Shown here: positions 1 to 11,745 of the stretch, piece after piece | Layout of the letters: each line of letters begins with the position of its first letter | How positions within the stretch are numbered: the stretch's first letter is position 1 | Source of the DNA: Cephalotus follicularis | Taxonomy: Eukaryota; Streptophyta; Magnoliopsida; Oxalidales; Cephalotaceae | Reading direction: 5' to 3' | DNA length: 64,000 nt | NCBI GenBank assembly: GCA_001972305.1 | Contig: BDDD01000901.1 | Location: forward strand, 413,337 to 477,336 | Notes under the pieces: model-generated | What the model saw: the letters and a program-made list of their open reading frames with translations, nothing else | The model's database searches: none | Told to the model about the DNA's origin: nothing | Translations under genes and position numbers: made by a program

Positions 1-58
1 TTTAAGCCCTGACATGTGCACAAAACGCACAGTTGAAGGCTGAGTTATGACGCACAAA

Positions 59-1146
59 CCGTCGACGCCAGAGAGAAGACCGTCGACGCTTTACGCGGTG
101 TCAGGAATGTGGCACACGCCTGTTAGAACATAGCAGCGACGCCAAATGGTTTTCCTTGCAAGCTAAGTGTCCAGAGACGTGTCAATCATGCAAGGAAACA
201 TTCCCAGCTGTTGATAGTGCCAGACTAAAGTGTCTTGCATGCCTCTTTTCACCTGCAATCTGCAAAACCACAACAGAAAGGGATAATAGAAAACAAAGAA
301 CGGATGCATACATGAGGGAGAGAGAAATGTGCATTAATAGCTAAACCAACAGTGGGATGAAAGGCACAAAATTGGGCACTTATATCAGCTGATACTTGAG
401 CCATTTGAGTGTTGAAAAACACTGAGGAAGAGGAGAATTGCTAGAGAATTGTGGAAGCTTGCATTTGAGGATTAGAGTGTCAAGAGTTGGGAGCTTTGTT
501 TTTCCCGGTAAGTTCCTAATCCGAATCCGTCGTCATGATTATAAGAATGAGTGTTAATTTACTGAATCTAAGTATAATACCTACTGTCAACCTGATTTAA
601 GAGCTAACAAGTTGATTTGGGATAGAAATGTTAAAATTGTTCATAAGAGTTGAAACTAGGAACATAGAGTTAACAATAAACTCCTGGTTCTGATTCTAAC
701 TGTTATCATGATTGGATAACTAATTTATCGTACTGGATTAGTATCTAAGACCTGCAAACATACAATTGTTCAGGCTAATTTCTGCTGAGATTGAGAGTTG
801 AGTTGTTGAAGAACATTGGACATAAAGTTAGAGGCCAATCCAATTTGGCTTTGGGATAGCAATTGAGGTAGGGGATTTTGACATGTTTTTGAATATATAA
901 CATGTATAATGTGTAGTGATGGTCAATACCTGATTGCATGTTGAATTGGATTGAGTTGGGTTGATTTTGTGCATCCCCTGTCCTGGAATTCGTATGAATG
1001 CCAGAAGCGCCGACGCTTACACAGAAACTGTCGACGCTTTGGTGCAAAAATGCCATATTAAGGCTTAGAATGTCGACGCTTAAGTTGTGTAGTGTCAATG
1101 CCTAGTCATTAACTGTCGACGCTTACATAGAAACTATCGACGCTTT
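59..1146. repeat. Two clusters of GTCGACGCTT-type repeats in LTR A1
   Basis: Cluster 1 (59-92) has two copies of GTCGACGC. Cluster 2 (1,006-1,146) has about five copies of [G/A]TCGACGCTT or CGACGCTT, separated by 20-40 bp. The clusters lie where the other family A LTRs carry CAGTCGACTG repeats instead. Confidence 0.75.
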
Positions 1147-1968
1147 AGAACAGTAAATGTAGAAATGTGTAAACTGATCGATGGAATTGTTTGTGGTTGT
1201 AATTATCCTTGATCTGTTATATTGTAACTATTATTACTGTTATTTAATGAAAATTCTACTGTTATAGATACATATTCAAGGATTTTACCAACCTAATGCT
1301 TTAAGCATAAATAATGATTTTTAACGGTTTTCCCTACGAAAACTCTTAATGTCATATAGACTGTTATTTTCCTCTTAATAGAGGCACTGCGACTGTTTAG
1401 TTCTCACAAGAGAACCACTGACTGAACTGTTATGTTTTCTAAAAATGAAAATTACTGTAATATTGCATATTATGCTATATGTAATATTGTCACTGAATTG
1501 AATGAATTGATTGTCTATGCTATTGCCGTTAGTCGAGTGATAGGAGACATCACTGGCTACGGAGGTGGTCCTATGTGCCAGGAGTTGGCTAGAGTATCCA
1601 CCCAAACTGTCTGCAATGTAGAACTTGATTGTTAAACTACCCACTAATGCCGGTAGTAACTGACCCGAGTGTAGGGTGATAAATAGGTGGTGCACAGTTG
1701 GTGCTAGGAGTTAGCAACATGTGACACCCAAACCACTATACTGATTGATTGTACCCTTGTGCGGTATTCTTGCATTGTACTGTCTATGGCCACTTGTCAT
1801 GATTGCGTATATCTTGGAATACTATATATATATGTCATTCATTTAAACTGTCATGCATATTTACATTTATATATTCAACTACATGATTTATCTTCCTACT
1901 TAGCCAAGTGAGGACAACAGCTAACCCCTACAATTTCAGATTAAGCGATGACGTACAGGAAGTATTGC

Positions 1969-4792
1969 TGCAATACCCTGCTTGTTCGTATGTATTTTTA
2001 CGGACTTTTTATGTTTTTGTTTTCGGGCCTTTAATTTTGTTTTAAATTTTAAGTCCGATACCCTGTGTTTTGGGCCTATGTGATTTGGGTTGTTTGATAT
2101 CAGCCTAAATATTTTGATATGCTAATGCAATGTTGGGTTTGGGTTTTAATGCATTTAATCAAAATTCATTTTATTAAAACAATTCCATTTTATTTTTTTT
2201 AATCATATTATTTCATTTTACTTATTTTACTTATTTTTCTTTTCTTTCTTTCTTTCCTTTTCTTCTTCTTCCCTCCCCCGAAGCTCTCCCTTTCCCTCAT
2301 CAATCTCACACGTTTTCAATCTTCCCTTTCCATATTAAACTGATTTTTGTTTCCCTTTATTCCTTATTCATCCCTCAAATCACTCCTTTCTTTCCTGTTT
2401 TAAGAGTGCTAGTGTGTTTGGATATGCCATTCGTTTCCTCACCTCTCATTGCCGAACTCTGCCTTGTGAAGCCTGTGTTGAACTATTGTGGAGTTATTTC
2501 GTTAGTCTACAGAGGTAATCTTAATTCTCCATGTTATATTGGTTGCTTTTCCTTTGGTTGGCTTAAGGTTGTTTGTGTATTCGTTATTCCTTCTCTTTGG
2601 TTTCCTGCAAACAGCCAAGTAATTCTTGAACTGTGGTGTTCTTCTACTGTTCTCTGTGTTTCCAATACCTTTACAGGTTAGTGAACCCTGCTGTGATGAT
2701 TTATTTCACTTTGTTACATTGTATTCATGCTAAATAGGGTGTTAGAAGATATTGGTTTCCTGTCAATTCAGGCCATGTTAGCATTGTTGTTCTAAATCAA
2801 CTGGTCAGTCTTTAGACACCTCACATAAATTGTAATCTGGTTTATATATCTATTAAGTGATAATGAACTGAAATCAGACTTGAACATAGGCTTGTGCTTA
2901 GAGAGTTATTGTCTTCCTTGGAAGTTAAGTCACTGTCCATCTTATTCTATGTCAATTTTATGTCTCTATGTCATCTAAATGTCATACAATGCTATATAAT
3001 TATGTTCATGAGTTCCTGGTATTGTGGTAATTGTGTTTGGACAGCTTCTGCATAAGAATTGTTACAGTTATGCTGTTCTGTCGTCCAGAACAGTCGGCTG
3101 TTCTTGTGGACTGTCGGCTGGATTGGATGAGTAGTCGACTGCCATATGAACACAGTCGACTGTCTTGGGTTGTGTAGTCGACTGAATCTATGTGACAGTC
3201 GACTGCCTGCGTTCTAGTTTGAGTAGTCGACTGGCCCTTGTGATTAGTCGACTGCCAAGCTTCCCCAGTCGGCTGGTGCTCTGTAACAGTCGACTGTTTT
3301 GTCCAGAAAAGTATTGTTTTTAACTGTTTTGTTTCATTTGTTCTCCGAATCGATCTGAGTCTTTTCCAAACACAGTGATGAGTTTGTTTAATGTTTCTGA
3401 TGTGTCTTAAACTCTTATATGAATGATTTTGGGTGTCTTTAAGATTGTTGTGCTTCGAGTGAAGATTGATTTAAATCATCTATCCGTAAGTGCATTGTGA
3501 ACGCATAAGGTACGGATCTTCGATTCTTGACACCCTCCTATCGGTTTTTACTGTAGTAAATAAAAGATAGTTTTACTTTATGAATAATGTACGTATTTCT
3601 ATCGTTCCTTGGCTATCTGATTTTTGAACTGAAATCAGTTTTGTTTTATGATATGTTCCTTCGTTTTATGAATTGGATTACGATTCAAAAATGAAGTTGG
3701 TTTTTGACAATTATAAATGATTCCGACTTTATTCATATGATACAAAATGATACGATATGTTACGATATGTTATCACCTCTTTATAGCGAAATATAAACGA
3801 GTTGATGCTTGGATTATGAAATGATATCGTTGTGAACGATTTTCAACTATGTTTTGTGTAAGCATATTTTATGTGTTTTTGAATTGATTTTGATAAATCA
3901 ATGTTTTCGAAATGATTGAATACTGAGTATTGTACCCACCTATGGGGCGTACCATAGGCATGTCGTAGGCCTGGCACGGGGACATGACACTTCCGTAGCG
4001 GTGTGATTAGTCTACGGCGTCTCTGAATGTTATGAATAAATCCCATGAGGTGGATTTATGGATCCGCTATGTATGATAGAGGCGTATGAATCGATTCTAG
4101 TATATGATATGTGATCTGATGTGTGATCGGATATGTGATATGTGAGAATTGACTTGTGTAGTGCCTTACACTTCAATTCTAGTGGGCATGTGGAATTAGC
4201 GCCTCCCTTGCCAAAATATATGTTATGTGATATGTATGTGGCTCAGTATGACTTATGAATCGTGAAATGACATTTTGAATTGTTTCGTAATTGTTTCGAA
4301 AGATATGAAATTGGTATTTTATGGATATTCGAATATGATTTAAACTGTTTAAGATTTCTGTTATGGATTTTATTGAGATCTTACTACTTTTAAACTTATC
4401 GTTTACTGTTTTTATTTCCCTTATCCGTACTGAGGTTTGCTCAGCCGCGTTTTTGTTTTTCATGCTGCAGGTTATCGGGAGCAGCGGGGAAATATGTGAA
4501 CGAGAGATGACTACCCTGTGTCTTTGGATCCCTAGGAGTGTGATCCTTGTGTTTTTATGTCTACTGGTCATAAACAATGATACTTATGTTTTATGTTTTT
4601 AATTTGGAACTTAAATATGTTTTTAAGTCTTTCCGAAAACGCTTAATTGTTTAAGTTTTAAAGTTTCAGTTATGATAAGACCCCCACGGTTTGGCTAATA
4701 TGTTATGATTATATATCCAGATATGTTATGATAGGTTATGATAGGTTCTGTATTATGACCTGTGACGACTCCCGCCGTCCGGGGGTGTTACA
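1969..4792 (+). mobile_element. Solo LTR, family B copy 1, nested in LTR A1
   Basis: It begins TGCAATACCC and ends GGGGGTGTTACA. The flanks are ATTGC (1,964-1,968) and GTTGC (4,793-4,797), a 5-bp target-site duplication with one mismatch. Removing it restores continuity of LTR A1 across 'attgctg|aagcttgg', as in the homologous LTRs. A second, inverted and truncated copy lies at 54,947-55,790; both share the block around 'gtacccacctatgg' and the terminus. No coding potential or internal domain was seen, so a solo LTR is the simplest reading. The terminal TG is followed by C where related LTRs usually have T. Confidence 0.82.
3091..3296. repeat. Cluster of CAGTCGACTG/CAGTCGGCTG palindromic repeats in LTR B1
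   Basis: About ten copies of a 10-bp motif (CAGTCGACTG, with CAGTCGGCTG and AGTCGACTG variants) lie in about 200 bp, separated by unique 10-25-bp spacers. The exact form is a perfect palindrome. Confidence 0.85.
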
Positions 4793-5099
4793 GTTGCTGA
4801 AGCTTGGAGAGTTTATCTACTTAAGGTTGTTATTCTTTTGATGTACTGCATTTGTTTTGAACGGTTCGCACTCCGTTATTGTTGTACTTTCCTTATGTAT
4901 AAGGATCATTTGATGGATTGTATACGCATGTAGTATGGGCTGCGTGCGGATGACTTTGTAATCCAGTTTTAAATGCTTCCGCTTATGTTTTCAAGCTGTT
5001 AATTGGGATGCTGGATTATTTTACTTATTCCTGATATCACCACATATGTTGTCTAATGTAATTGAATAACGGGGTGTGACACGGGATGTCACAAGGTCA

Positions 5100-5571
5100 G
5101 AGAACAATTATTGTGATGAGTAAGTTTGCTAACTGAGACTAATCTAGAGGGAAATTTTGGAATATTTAAGATAAATAATAAATGCAATGAAGAAGTAGGA
5201 GAAATGTTACCAATACCATCTATGAGAATAGGACTACGATCAACAATACGAACTGAAAAATTATTTAATTGACGAAAAGATTATAATGACAATGGAGACA
5301 TGTGATCTGAAGCACTGGAGTCTATAATCTAATGATATCCAGAAGCTAAGAAAACATTACCTAACTGAGCTGAGTTAGTTGAAGGCTGAGATAACAACTG
5401 TCGAAGAGCACGATATTCCTCAGGAGAAAAAGAAACACAATCACTAGTAGTCGACCCAGAAGTAGAAGCCGAAGGTGTAGCAGAAATAGTCACAAAGGTT
5501 TGATGTGCTGAAGTGGGGTTCGAAGGATTTTGATTCTGCAGTTTCCAACAATACTCAACTGTGTGGTTATT
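5100..5571 (-). pseudogene. Copia zinc knuckle tail and aspartic protease remnant
   Basis: Downstream of the gag stop the same strand encodes HTVEYCWKLQ (end of the zinc knuckle), a Ser/Thr-rich linker, and IIDSSASDHM. The last is a copia aspartic protease active site, normally DSGASDHM, with Gly changed to Ser. A TGA-type interruption sits just before IIDS. Decayed sequence resembling 'SVSKLTH' follows, with stops. The remnant ends at the family A LTR boundary. Confidence 0.7.
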
Positions 5572-6372
5572 CTAGTGACAATGTGTACAATACCTTTGAC
5601 CTTGACTGCCCCCCTCAGTCATGACCACGGCCACGAGAAGGAAAACCACCACGATTCTGAGAAAATCTAGGACCCTGACCACGAGATGGGCTTGAGCAAG
5701 AGCAGTAGAAGAATCAACCAGCCAAGGAGTGGGAACAGGACCCAAATTAATAGTCACATATGCAAAAGTATGTGATGGAATAGTCGCTAGAATATGACTG
5801 CAGACAGTCTCTAAATGTGGCATCACATTACCAAGAGCAAGTATAACTAGCAGCGTCTCTCGCAGCTGTAAAGTAACGACAATATCAGATGAAATAGGTT
5901 GATACAATTTCCATTCTTCAAGATGTTGACGAAAACAAGACATGTAAGCATGAACATCACCATCTTGCTTGGTGTCAAGAATATCTCGCCATTGATCGTA
6001 AAGATTCTGCATGTTATTAGCAATTGAAAACAAATCATGCAAAGTAGTCCACATATCCTTTGTAGTATCTAGAAAAGTAATAGATCGAACAATATCAAGA
6101 GCACAACTGTTAGTGATAAGGCCACAAATCAAATCATCATCACATTTCCACGTTTCATAATCAAGATCAATGGTAGGAGGAGGTGAATTTGTAAAATGAT
6201 GTTTCTTTCTTTTAGAGTTAAGAAACCAAGATGTAACTTGTGCCCAAACCAAATGATTACGAGATCTAACCAGTTTATTAGAGGTGATGCAATGAGTATT
6301 TCTAATTTCAGGTGATGCATCAGATTTACGTAGAGTTGTGCTATTATTAGATGTACCCGTAGTCAAAGACAT
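5572..6372 (-). pseudogene. Copia gag polyprotein remnant
   Basis: The likely start is the ATG at 6,372, giving MSLTTGTSNN, a usual N-terminus for this copia class; an upstream in-frame ATG at 6,414 is less likely. The central region has the copia gag signature: a tryptophan-rich helix around 'DLDYETWKCDDDLICG', then 'TKDMWTTLHDLFS' and 'NNMQNLYDQWRDI'. The frame ends at a TAG inside a CCHC zinc knuckle (CTHC, then HTVEYCW after the stop). Gag would package the element RNA in virus-like particles. Between the particle domain and the knuckle the frame changes, since the expected glycine-rich linker reads as hydrophobic residues. Confidence 0.75.
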
Positions 6373-6903
6373 AATGAGAAGAAGGAAACTCATATCAGAA
6401 GTATACCATATCACAATAGGTCAAAACTAGACCCCAAAAAGACCAAATTAGATCTCAAAAAGAGACGTCGTGGCAAAACAGACGCTTCACGACTTCATTT
6501 TAACACCAAATCACGAGAAAGAGATGAGCAATATCAGCAACGTAAAGTTCAGAGAGAGAGCAATATCATCCGGATCGGCGCTGAAACAATGGATTTCATC
6601 GCCAGAGATGCCGAACAACGCTCAAAACAATGGCTCCTGGTGCGATCGACGTTGGAGATGAAGAGCTTGAGCACCAGAGAAGCTGACTTTAGTGCCAGAG
6701 AAGACAATTGGCACTGGAGATGACTTGAGTGCCGCGAGATGTTGCCATCCGGAGAGTTCGATCGGTGATAAGAACGCCGGAGAAGAGGACAGCGGCCCTA
6801 GGTTAAGGATGAACAATGGTTCTAGGGTAAAACACCAGGGTTTCTTTTTTCTTTTCTTTTTTTGGTTTTTTTTCTTTTTTTCTGATGGGAAAACTTGGTT
6901 CTT

Positions 6904-6915
6904 GCTCTAATAACA
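6904..6915 (-). other. Primer-binding site of C1 (iMet-tRNA type, degenerate)
   Basis: TGTTATTAGAGC directly downstream of the LTR terminus; it differs at two positions from the usual TGGTATCAGAGC. Confidence 0.7.
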
Positions 6916-7132
6916 TGTCAAAGGTAAAAAGCAAGAAGAATTCCATATATTGATCTGGTTTAGTACATATATTTATAAGAGCTAGTATACTTAGTCCCTA
7001 CACATACAATTAATTAAGAATTTCGTATTTCCTAAAATACAATGTTGTGTTTCCTTTAATAAAACTAAAGGCATACAATCATGTCTTCACAAATCATCAA
7101 GAACAATAAATAAGAAAAAATAAAACCTAACA
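6916..7132 (-). repeat. 5' LTR of copia element C1
   Basis: 217 bp on the minus strand, beginning TGTTAGG and ending TTTGACA. It contains a TATA-like 'cttataaatatatg' in the 3' half. Its end abuts a TGTTATTAGAGC site resembling the copia initiator-Met tRNA primer-binding site TGGTATCAGAGC. Confidence 0.75.
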
Positions 7133-7949
7133 ATAATAACAACAAGAATCTCAAATTTTCCTTTCATCCAGGTGGTCTCCAATCGTGAGTGGAAGAATCC
7201 TAAAAGCAGGTAAACAATATTAATCAGTAATACTTAAAAATCCAAAAAAAAAATGTATATGACAATTACACAGATTACCTTGGACAAATTTTTAGCAAAA
7301 TCAACGCCTTGTCACATGGCAGTATATATTTGTGCCACTCAAGTTCCAAGTAACAGTTTTATGGACCTTCATACCATAATACCCTTTGCCTCCAAAAGCT
7401 AGAAGAAGTGATGGATGAATGGACATGCTAGAAGAATATAGTCGACCTCAAATCTCCTTATTAAGGTCAGGTAACACCATGTGTAAAAAATTCTTAAACT
7501 TCACCTATAATTTCAGTATTTTGCCGAGAAAGTGAGAAGCATTCTAAACACACTGCATTAATTTTTTTTTTTTTGAATTAGGAGAATTTAGTCAAAATGC
7601 TCTACTCTTATTTGATGTACTTCTTTGGTTTAGATGCGTAAAAGAGGAGAAACCAATGCAAGGTTTTAAAAGAGGATTCAAAGGAATTAGGACCCAACGG
7701 AGTTGAGATTATATGACAACAACATGTGACAAGGAGATAATCATGAACCTGTAGGGAAAATGGGTACCAAACTTGTGAATAAATATTAAGATTATATAAA
7801 CTTATTAAGATCACAAACCTGTGAATAAATATTAATGTCTTCACCCACTCCACAGGTGGATGTTAGTAATATGTTACCCCTCATTTCATCACAAAAAAAT
7901 GCAAAGAACTTGTGTCCATTTTGAGGGGGTCGGATCTCCAAATATACAC
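7133..7949. other. Intergenic stretch, no recognised gene
   Basis: It lies between the C1 LTR and a LINE poly(A) tail. Short minus-strand stretches (7,141-7,210 and 7,270-7,420) have exon-like composition and possible splice borders, but the translations match nothing I recognise. It may be a decayed gene fragment or unrelated DNA. Confidence 0.4.
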
Positions 7950-9187
7950 TTTTTTTTTTCTTTTTTGAACAATTGGATAGTATATTATTGGATAAAAATA
8001 CAACCTACTGCGTCACACATGTTTACAAAAAAGGACTAGTGGACTCAAAAAATCAAATGTGGAACAACCACGCAAAATGCACAAAACACCAAAATAGAGA
8101 CAGCAGTTGAACACAATGACTTAAGAACCCAAAGCCTAACTATAGGTGCCTAGGAGCATCTAAAACATTACACCCATCACATGACAAGGAAACCTGGACA
8201 TATGGCTAAAAACCAATATCCAATAGAGCACAGCACATGACTATCATTATTCCAGCACATGGATTGCGCCCATAGAAGCCATACCCGACTGCCAAGGCGC
8301 ACTTCGAACCAACATATGCCTGGGCGAGAGACCACTGCACTCTTCGCCCCAGCCGGTGCTGAAGATCCGAGGCATCACTCCATCCTGCTCATCCACGTCA
8401 GTGGCATATATGAGCAACACCTGCATACATACCCACCAGCCCAAAAGTACTGTAATGCCCCAAACCCCAAGGGTTAACCCTCAAGGTTTGACGCACTACT
8501 AACAGTATCATTCATTATCCAATATTCAGCAGAAATTAAAAACTTTTAACAATATAATAATGCATGCGAAATAAATTCAATTAAATATCATTTGCGCGGA
8601 TAAATCCAGTGTTATACAATACTGTTCATAAAAAGCTCTGCCACATGTCGGCAGGTCAAGAAATACAATATTCAAAAATATAAATAGGTTGGTCGTCGAT
8701 TTGCTATGGAGGAGACTCACCCTGGGCTTCAATCCTCGGCTAACTGCGAAGCTCCACCTGTACCTGACCCATTACATTAAAATGCAATGGGTCAGCGACC
8801 ACTGATCGTGTAGGAACTACCACCATGCATTTATGAATGCAAATGCAGCAAGCATATGCAATGCAAATGAGATGCAATAATAACGGCACAGTATAACGCT
8901 TCATCATTTGCTACTAGCAATCAATAACAGTACGATCCATTCCTTAACAGTCATTCACAATCATTAACCATCAGAATAAATCCTTCCTCGGCATCCCCTA
9001 CTGAAGGAGGAGCAATAACGCACTCCAGACGTTAAGGAAGAGGATCCGGGACAGGAATAATCATTACAATTTAGGCAGACCGGTTCCTCGGGTTCCTCGG
9101 CCGTAGGAAGAGCAATATACGCGCTCTAGGCGTTATAGGCAGAGGAGAGGAACATAAACATTATACAGTATCAATAACAGTCATTGT

Positions 9188-9359
9188 GGCTCATCTCGGT
9201 CGATGATCCGTCGGCTCATCTCAGTTGGTGATCCGTCGGCTCATCTCGGCCGGTGATCCATTGGGCTATCTCGGTGATCCACCAGGCTCATCTCGAAGAT
9301 AGCCTTACCGGCTCATCTCGGTCGGTGATCCCGTAGGCTCATCTCGGTTGGTGATCCGG
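9188..9359. repeat. 25-bp tandem repeat array inside solo LTR F
   Basis: About seven imperfect copies of a 25-bp unit starting ggctcatctcgg and containing 'ggtgatccgt'. The first three starts are at 9,188, 9,213 and 9,238; later copies are partly truncated. Confidence 0.85.
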
Positions 9360-9649
9360 TACAATACAGTACATTACATTAACATTCACTAACATTTTAA
9401 TAACACCGCATTAATATTACATTAACATTATCAATACAGTAACATTACATTACGAGGTCTGCCTTAATACCCTTTTCTTTTTATCACTCCATAATGTACT
9501 AGACTTATCATTTATGTTTCTCTGTACTTATCACTAATTCACTATCTCTTACTTCACTCATTACTACTGTACTCATCATTAATATATATGCATATATTCC
9601 TTTCTTATGTACAATACTCAGCCTTGAGTATAATACGTTGCAACCTTAG

Positions 9650-10760
9650 AGCTCAGCCACGTTTCAAAGCCTGCAATGCGTTGTTTGGTACATAATTCGT
9701 GCATCACAGAGAGGCATGCTCGGGTATGAGATACATGGCAGCCATGAGCACTGCACGGGTGCATCCTCGGATGCGTACCAACACAGGCTAAGGTGCATTA
9801 CCCTGGTGCGTCCTCGGGCACCTGACCTGCTCGGACACAGGCTAAGGTCCATTTGTGAGGCGAGGATGCTGGCAGAGAAATGGAGAGTTCCGTACTTGTC
9901 CATCTCAGCGCCATTACAGGGGAGAACCAGGATGTGTTGCATGCTCAGTGCTATGCCCGTTCACCTTTGAGCGTCATCTCTGCATGCTTGGTACGCATGC
10001 AGAGGAGAGTTTGGATTCCTCGGCACATGGTTTCTCGGGACACCTGGCTCCTCTACGGTGGCGCTCGGTAATGGATGCTTGGCACCGTGGATCCTCGGAC
10101 GTGGGAGCTCTGCACTTGGCACCTCGGCAGTTGATGCTCAGCACCGTAGAGACACCTTGGCGTTATAACAGGGGACGAGCTCATAAGCGTCCATGACAGG
10201 GGGCATGCTTGGCAGTGCACTTTGGCAGAGGACGAGCTCGGGTGAAGGACAAGCTCGACATTAGCATTCTCGGCACGTTGGCGCCTCCGACACCTGTAGT
10301 GAACGGGGCGCATGGCAGAGGACAATGGCGTCCTCTGCGCATGGTATCCTCGGCACAAAACAGGAAATGGATATGCTGCCCTTCTCGGATGTATAGCAGG
10401 CTATGGATACACTTCAATGGGGAGGTGAGCTCGACGCCTGCAGAACAGTGGAGAGCTCGGCGCCATTGCTCGGCCTCGGGTGCATGGTGCACAGCTCGAG
10501 AGCAAGCCACCTTGGGTGTATGCTCAGACGCGTACGTGGCATCGCTTGGGCGCCATCTCGGAAGCAGTCCTCGGTCGCATAGAACAGGAAGAGAGCTCGG
10601 CGCATTGCATTTCATGCCTAGGCGCACATGGCACCCCGGCACATGGCGTTGTGCGCTCAGGTACGTCCATGTTGGTGAGCTCAGCGTGCAGGGAGCGCAC
10701 GCACATGGAGAGCTCGTGTGGATGCATGCTGGGGATGTTGCTTGGTTTATGCAGTATGGC
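9650..10760. repeat. GC-rich irregular CTCGG-motif region of LTR F
   Basis: This 1.1-kb stretch is much richer in GC than its surroundings. It is studded with CTCGG[C/A/G] words (cctcggcac, agctcggcgc and similar) every 15-40 bp, on an irregular period. Confidence 0.7.
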
Positions 10761-11504
10761 ATATAGCCATTCGTTTAGGAGGAAGCTAAGATATATATAT
10801 ATATATCATGTTGTCACTGCTCGGCCACCTCACATTAATGATATGGCCATAGCACACATTCCCCTATTCCCTTTGTACACAGTATTATTAATCCGACATC
10901 CATCAAGTGCAAAGGACCATCAATTTCATTCTAGCTAGAACCAATATATATATATATTTGCAAGGAAACACAGATACTGAGTAGGTAGTAGCACCTACCT
11001 CAATCCGACGAGTTTGTTGCACAAATTCCTTTGCTCAACACACTTCCTTCAATTGCTCCTTGTCTCCACTGGCTCTTCATCCTTGGCTCCAGAGAGTTCC
11101 TCTCTCCCTGTCTCCTTCTCTCGAATTGCCAACCCCTCACCACACTCTCCTTTCTCCTTATATAGCCAGTAAGTAACACTCTAGAATTTCCTATACAAGT
11201 CTACCATTTTCCTTACTAATTCGGGCCTGGTGGGGTTAAATGATTGGCCCAACATTTCCTTTCTCTATTCCACCATAAATCAGCCCAATACCAATAATCA
11301 CACTTCCAGGCCCAAAAAGCAATATCAAAAATATATATTAGGCCCAAATACCCTTTATTTATAACAGAATCATATTTTGGGCCCATTTTTCATTTCTTCT
11401 CCTTTAAACAATTTCGGTCCAGTCCAAAGGTCAGTCTTTTATATAATAAAATTCCGGACATTACAAGTACACCTAACGCGCACTGCATGTCGCCGGCTCA
11501 CTAG

Positions 11505-11740
11505 CTAGCCCAGCGGCGTTGAACCATCCAAGGAAAGCAGAGACAGGGGTAGATTCCATTTTGAGAAAAGATCCATGTTCATCTGATTGTCAACCACATG
11601 GGAGAGACCCCTGCACTTGCCATCAATGTTCGCCCTAATTGCACGAACCAGATTTTCATAGTTGCGGAAAGAGTTGTTGAAGAGCCGGTTGTTGCGTTCA
11701 ATCCAGTAGTGGTACACAACTACAGCTAAAGTGAGCTTAG
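11505..11740 (-). pseudogene. LINE ORF2 C-terminal fragment
   Basis: About 75 residues following the zf-RVT domain of plant L1-type ORF2. The WIERNNRLF motif is diagnostic when compared with the second LINE in this window. The frame closes at 11,505 with a normal stop, so this is the genuine ORF2 end; all upstream catalytic domains are missing. Confidence 0.7.
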
Positions 11741-11745
11741 TAATG

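Larger units (their letters stand above)
1..5081 (+). mobile_element. Gypsy-type LTR, family A copy 1 (3' part; interrupted)
   Basis: The segments 1-1,968 and 4,798-5,081 align by eye with the LTRs at 49,963-52,712 and 59,421-62,260. Shared blocks include the stretch near 1,500-1,730 (around 'gccaggagttgg' and 'cggtagtaactg') and the terminus 'aataacggggtgtgaca' ending at 5,081. The LTR start lies upstream of the window; judging from the position of the first repeat cluster, about 100 bp are missing. It is interrupted by solo LTR B1. At its 3' end it runs straight into copia protease sequence with no recognisable primer-binding site, so it is either a solo LTR or a 3' LTR. Its coding-looking frames are LTR noise. 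Confidence 0.8.
5087..7132 (-). mobile_element. Broken Ty1/copia element C1 (5' half)
   Basis: Read on the minus strand, the element has a short 5' LTR (7,132-6,916), a primer-binding site directly after it, a leader of about 530 bp, a gag frame and the start of the aspartic protease. It then stops where family A LTR sequence ends at 5,081. Integrase, reverse transcriptase and the 3' LTR are absent. The gag and protease match copia in order and motifs. Stops and frame changes make it a dead copy. Confidence 0.8.
8451..11465 (-). mobile_element. Solo LTR, family F (3,015 bp)
   Basis: The ends are perfect 7-bp inverted repeats, TGTAATG and CATTACA, flanked by an exact 5-bp target-site duplication AGTAC (8,446-8,450 and 11,466-11,470). 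A TATA box (TATATAAGG, minus strand, 11,157-11,165) about 300 bp from the 11,465 end indicates that the LTR reads on the minus strand. There is no internal domain or second LTR, so it formed by LTR-LTR recombination. It is unusually long and internally repetitive, with a GC-rich core. Open frames on both strands in 9,660-10,770 follow from that composition and are not genes. Confidence 0.9.
7950..11745 (-). mobile_element. 5'-truncated L1-type LINE, split by solo LTR F
   Basis: The 3' end is an interrupted poly(A) tail (T-rich 7,950-7,966 on the plus strand). It is preceded by the plant LINE-type end 'tatccaattgttc' on the minus strand. At the other side of solo LTR F, the minus frame 11,740-11,505 encodes the extreme C-terminus of LINE ORF2: 'VYHYWIERNNRLF', then a basic helix, equivalent to '[13 protein letters not shown]' in the LINE at 17.7-23.6 kb. 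Only about 780 bp of LINE sequence remain. Severe 5' truncation is usual for LINE insertions. No convincing TSD was found. Confidence 0.75.

Noticed and set aside
2406-2681. 91-codon plus-strand frame with hydrophobic translation
   Set aside because: Inside solo LTR B1, with no homology or conserved motif; composition alone explains it.
7141-7420. Possible exons of an unidentified gene on the minus strand
   Set aside because: Splice-like borders can be drawn but the peptides match no family I recognise and frames are not supported; kept only as an unannotated stretch.
10181-10766. Overlapping open frames of 193 (-) and 185 (+) codons, plus others in 9,660-10,940
   Set aside because: They lie wholly inside solo LTR F, in a GC-rich repetitive stretch where stops are rare on both strands. 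Their translations are low-complexity Cys/His/Arg/Ala-rich and match no family I know.
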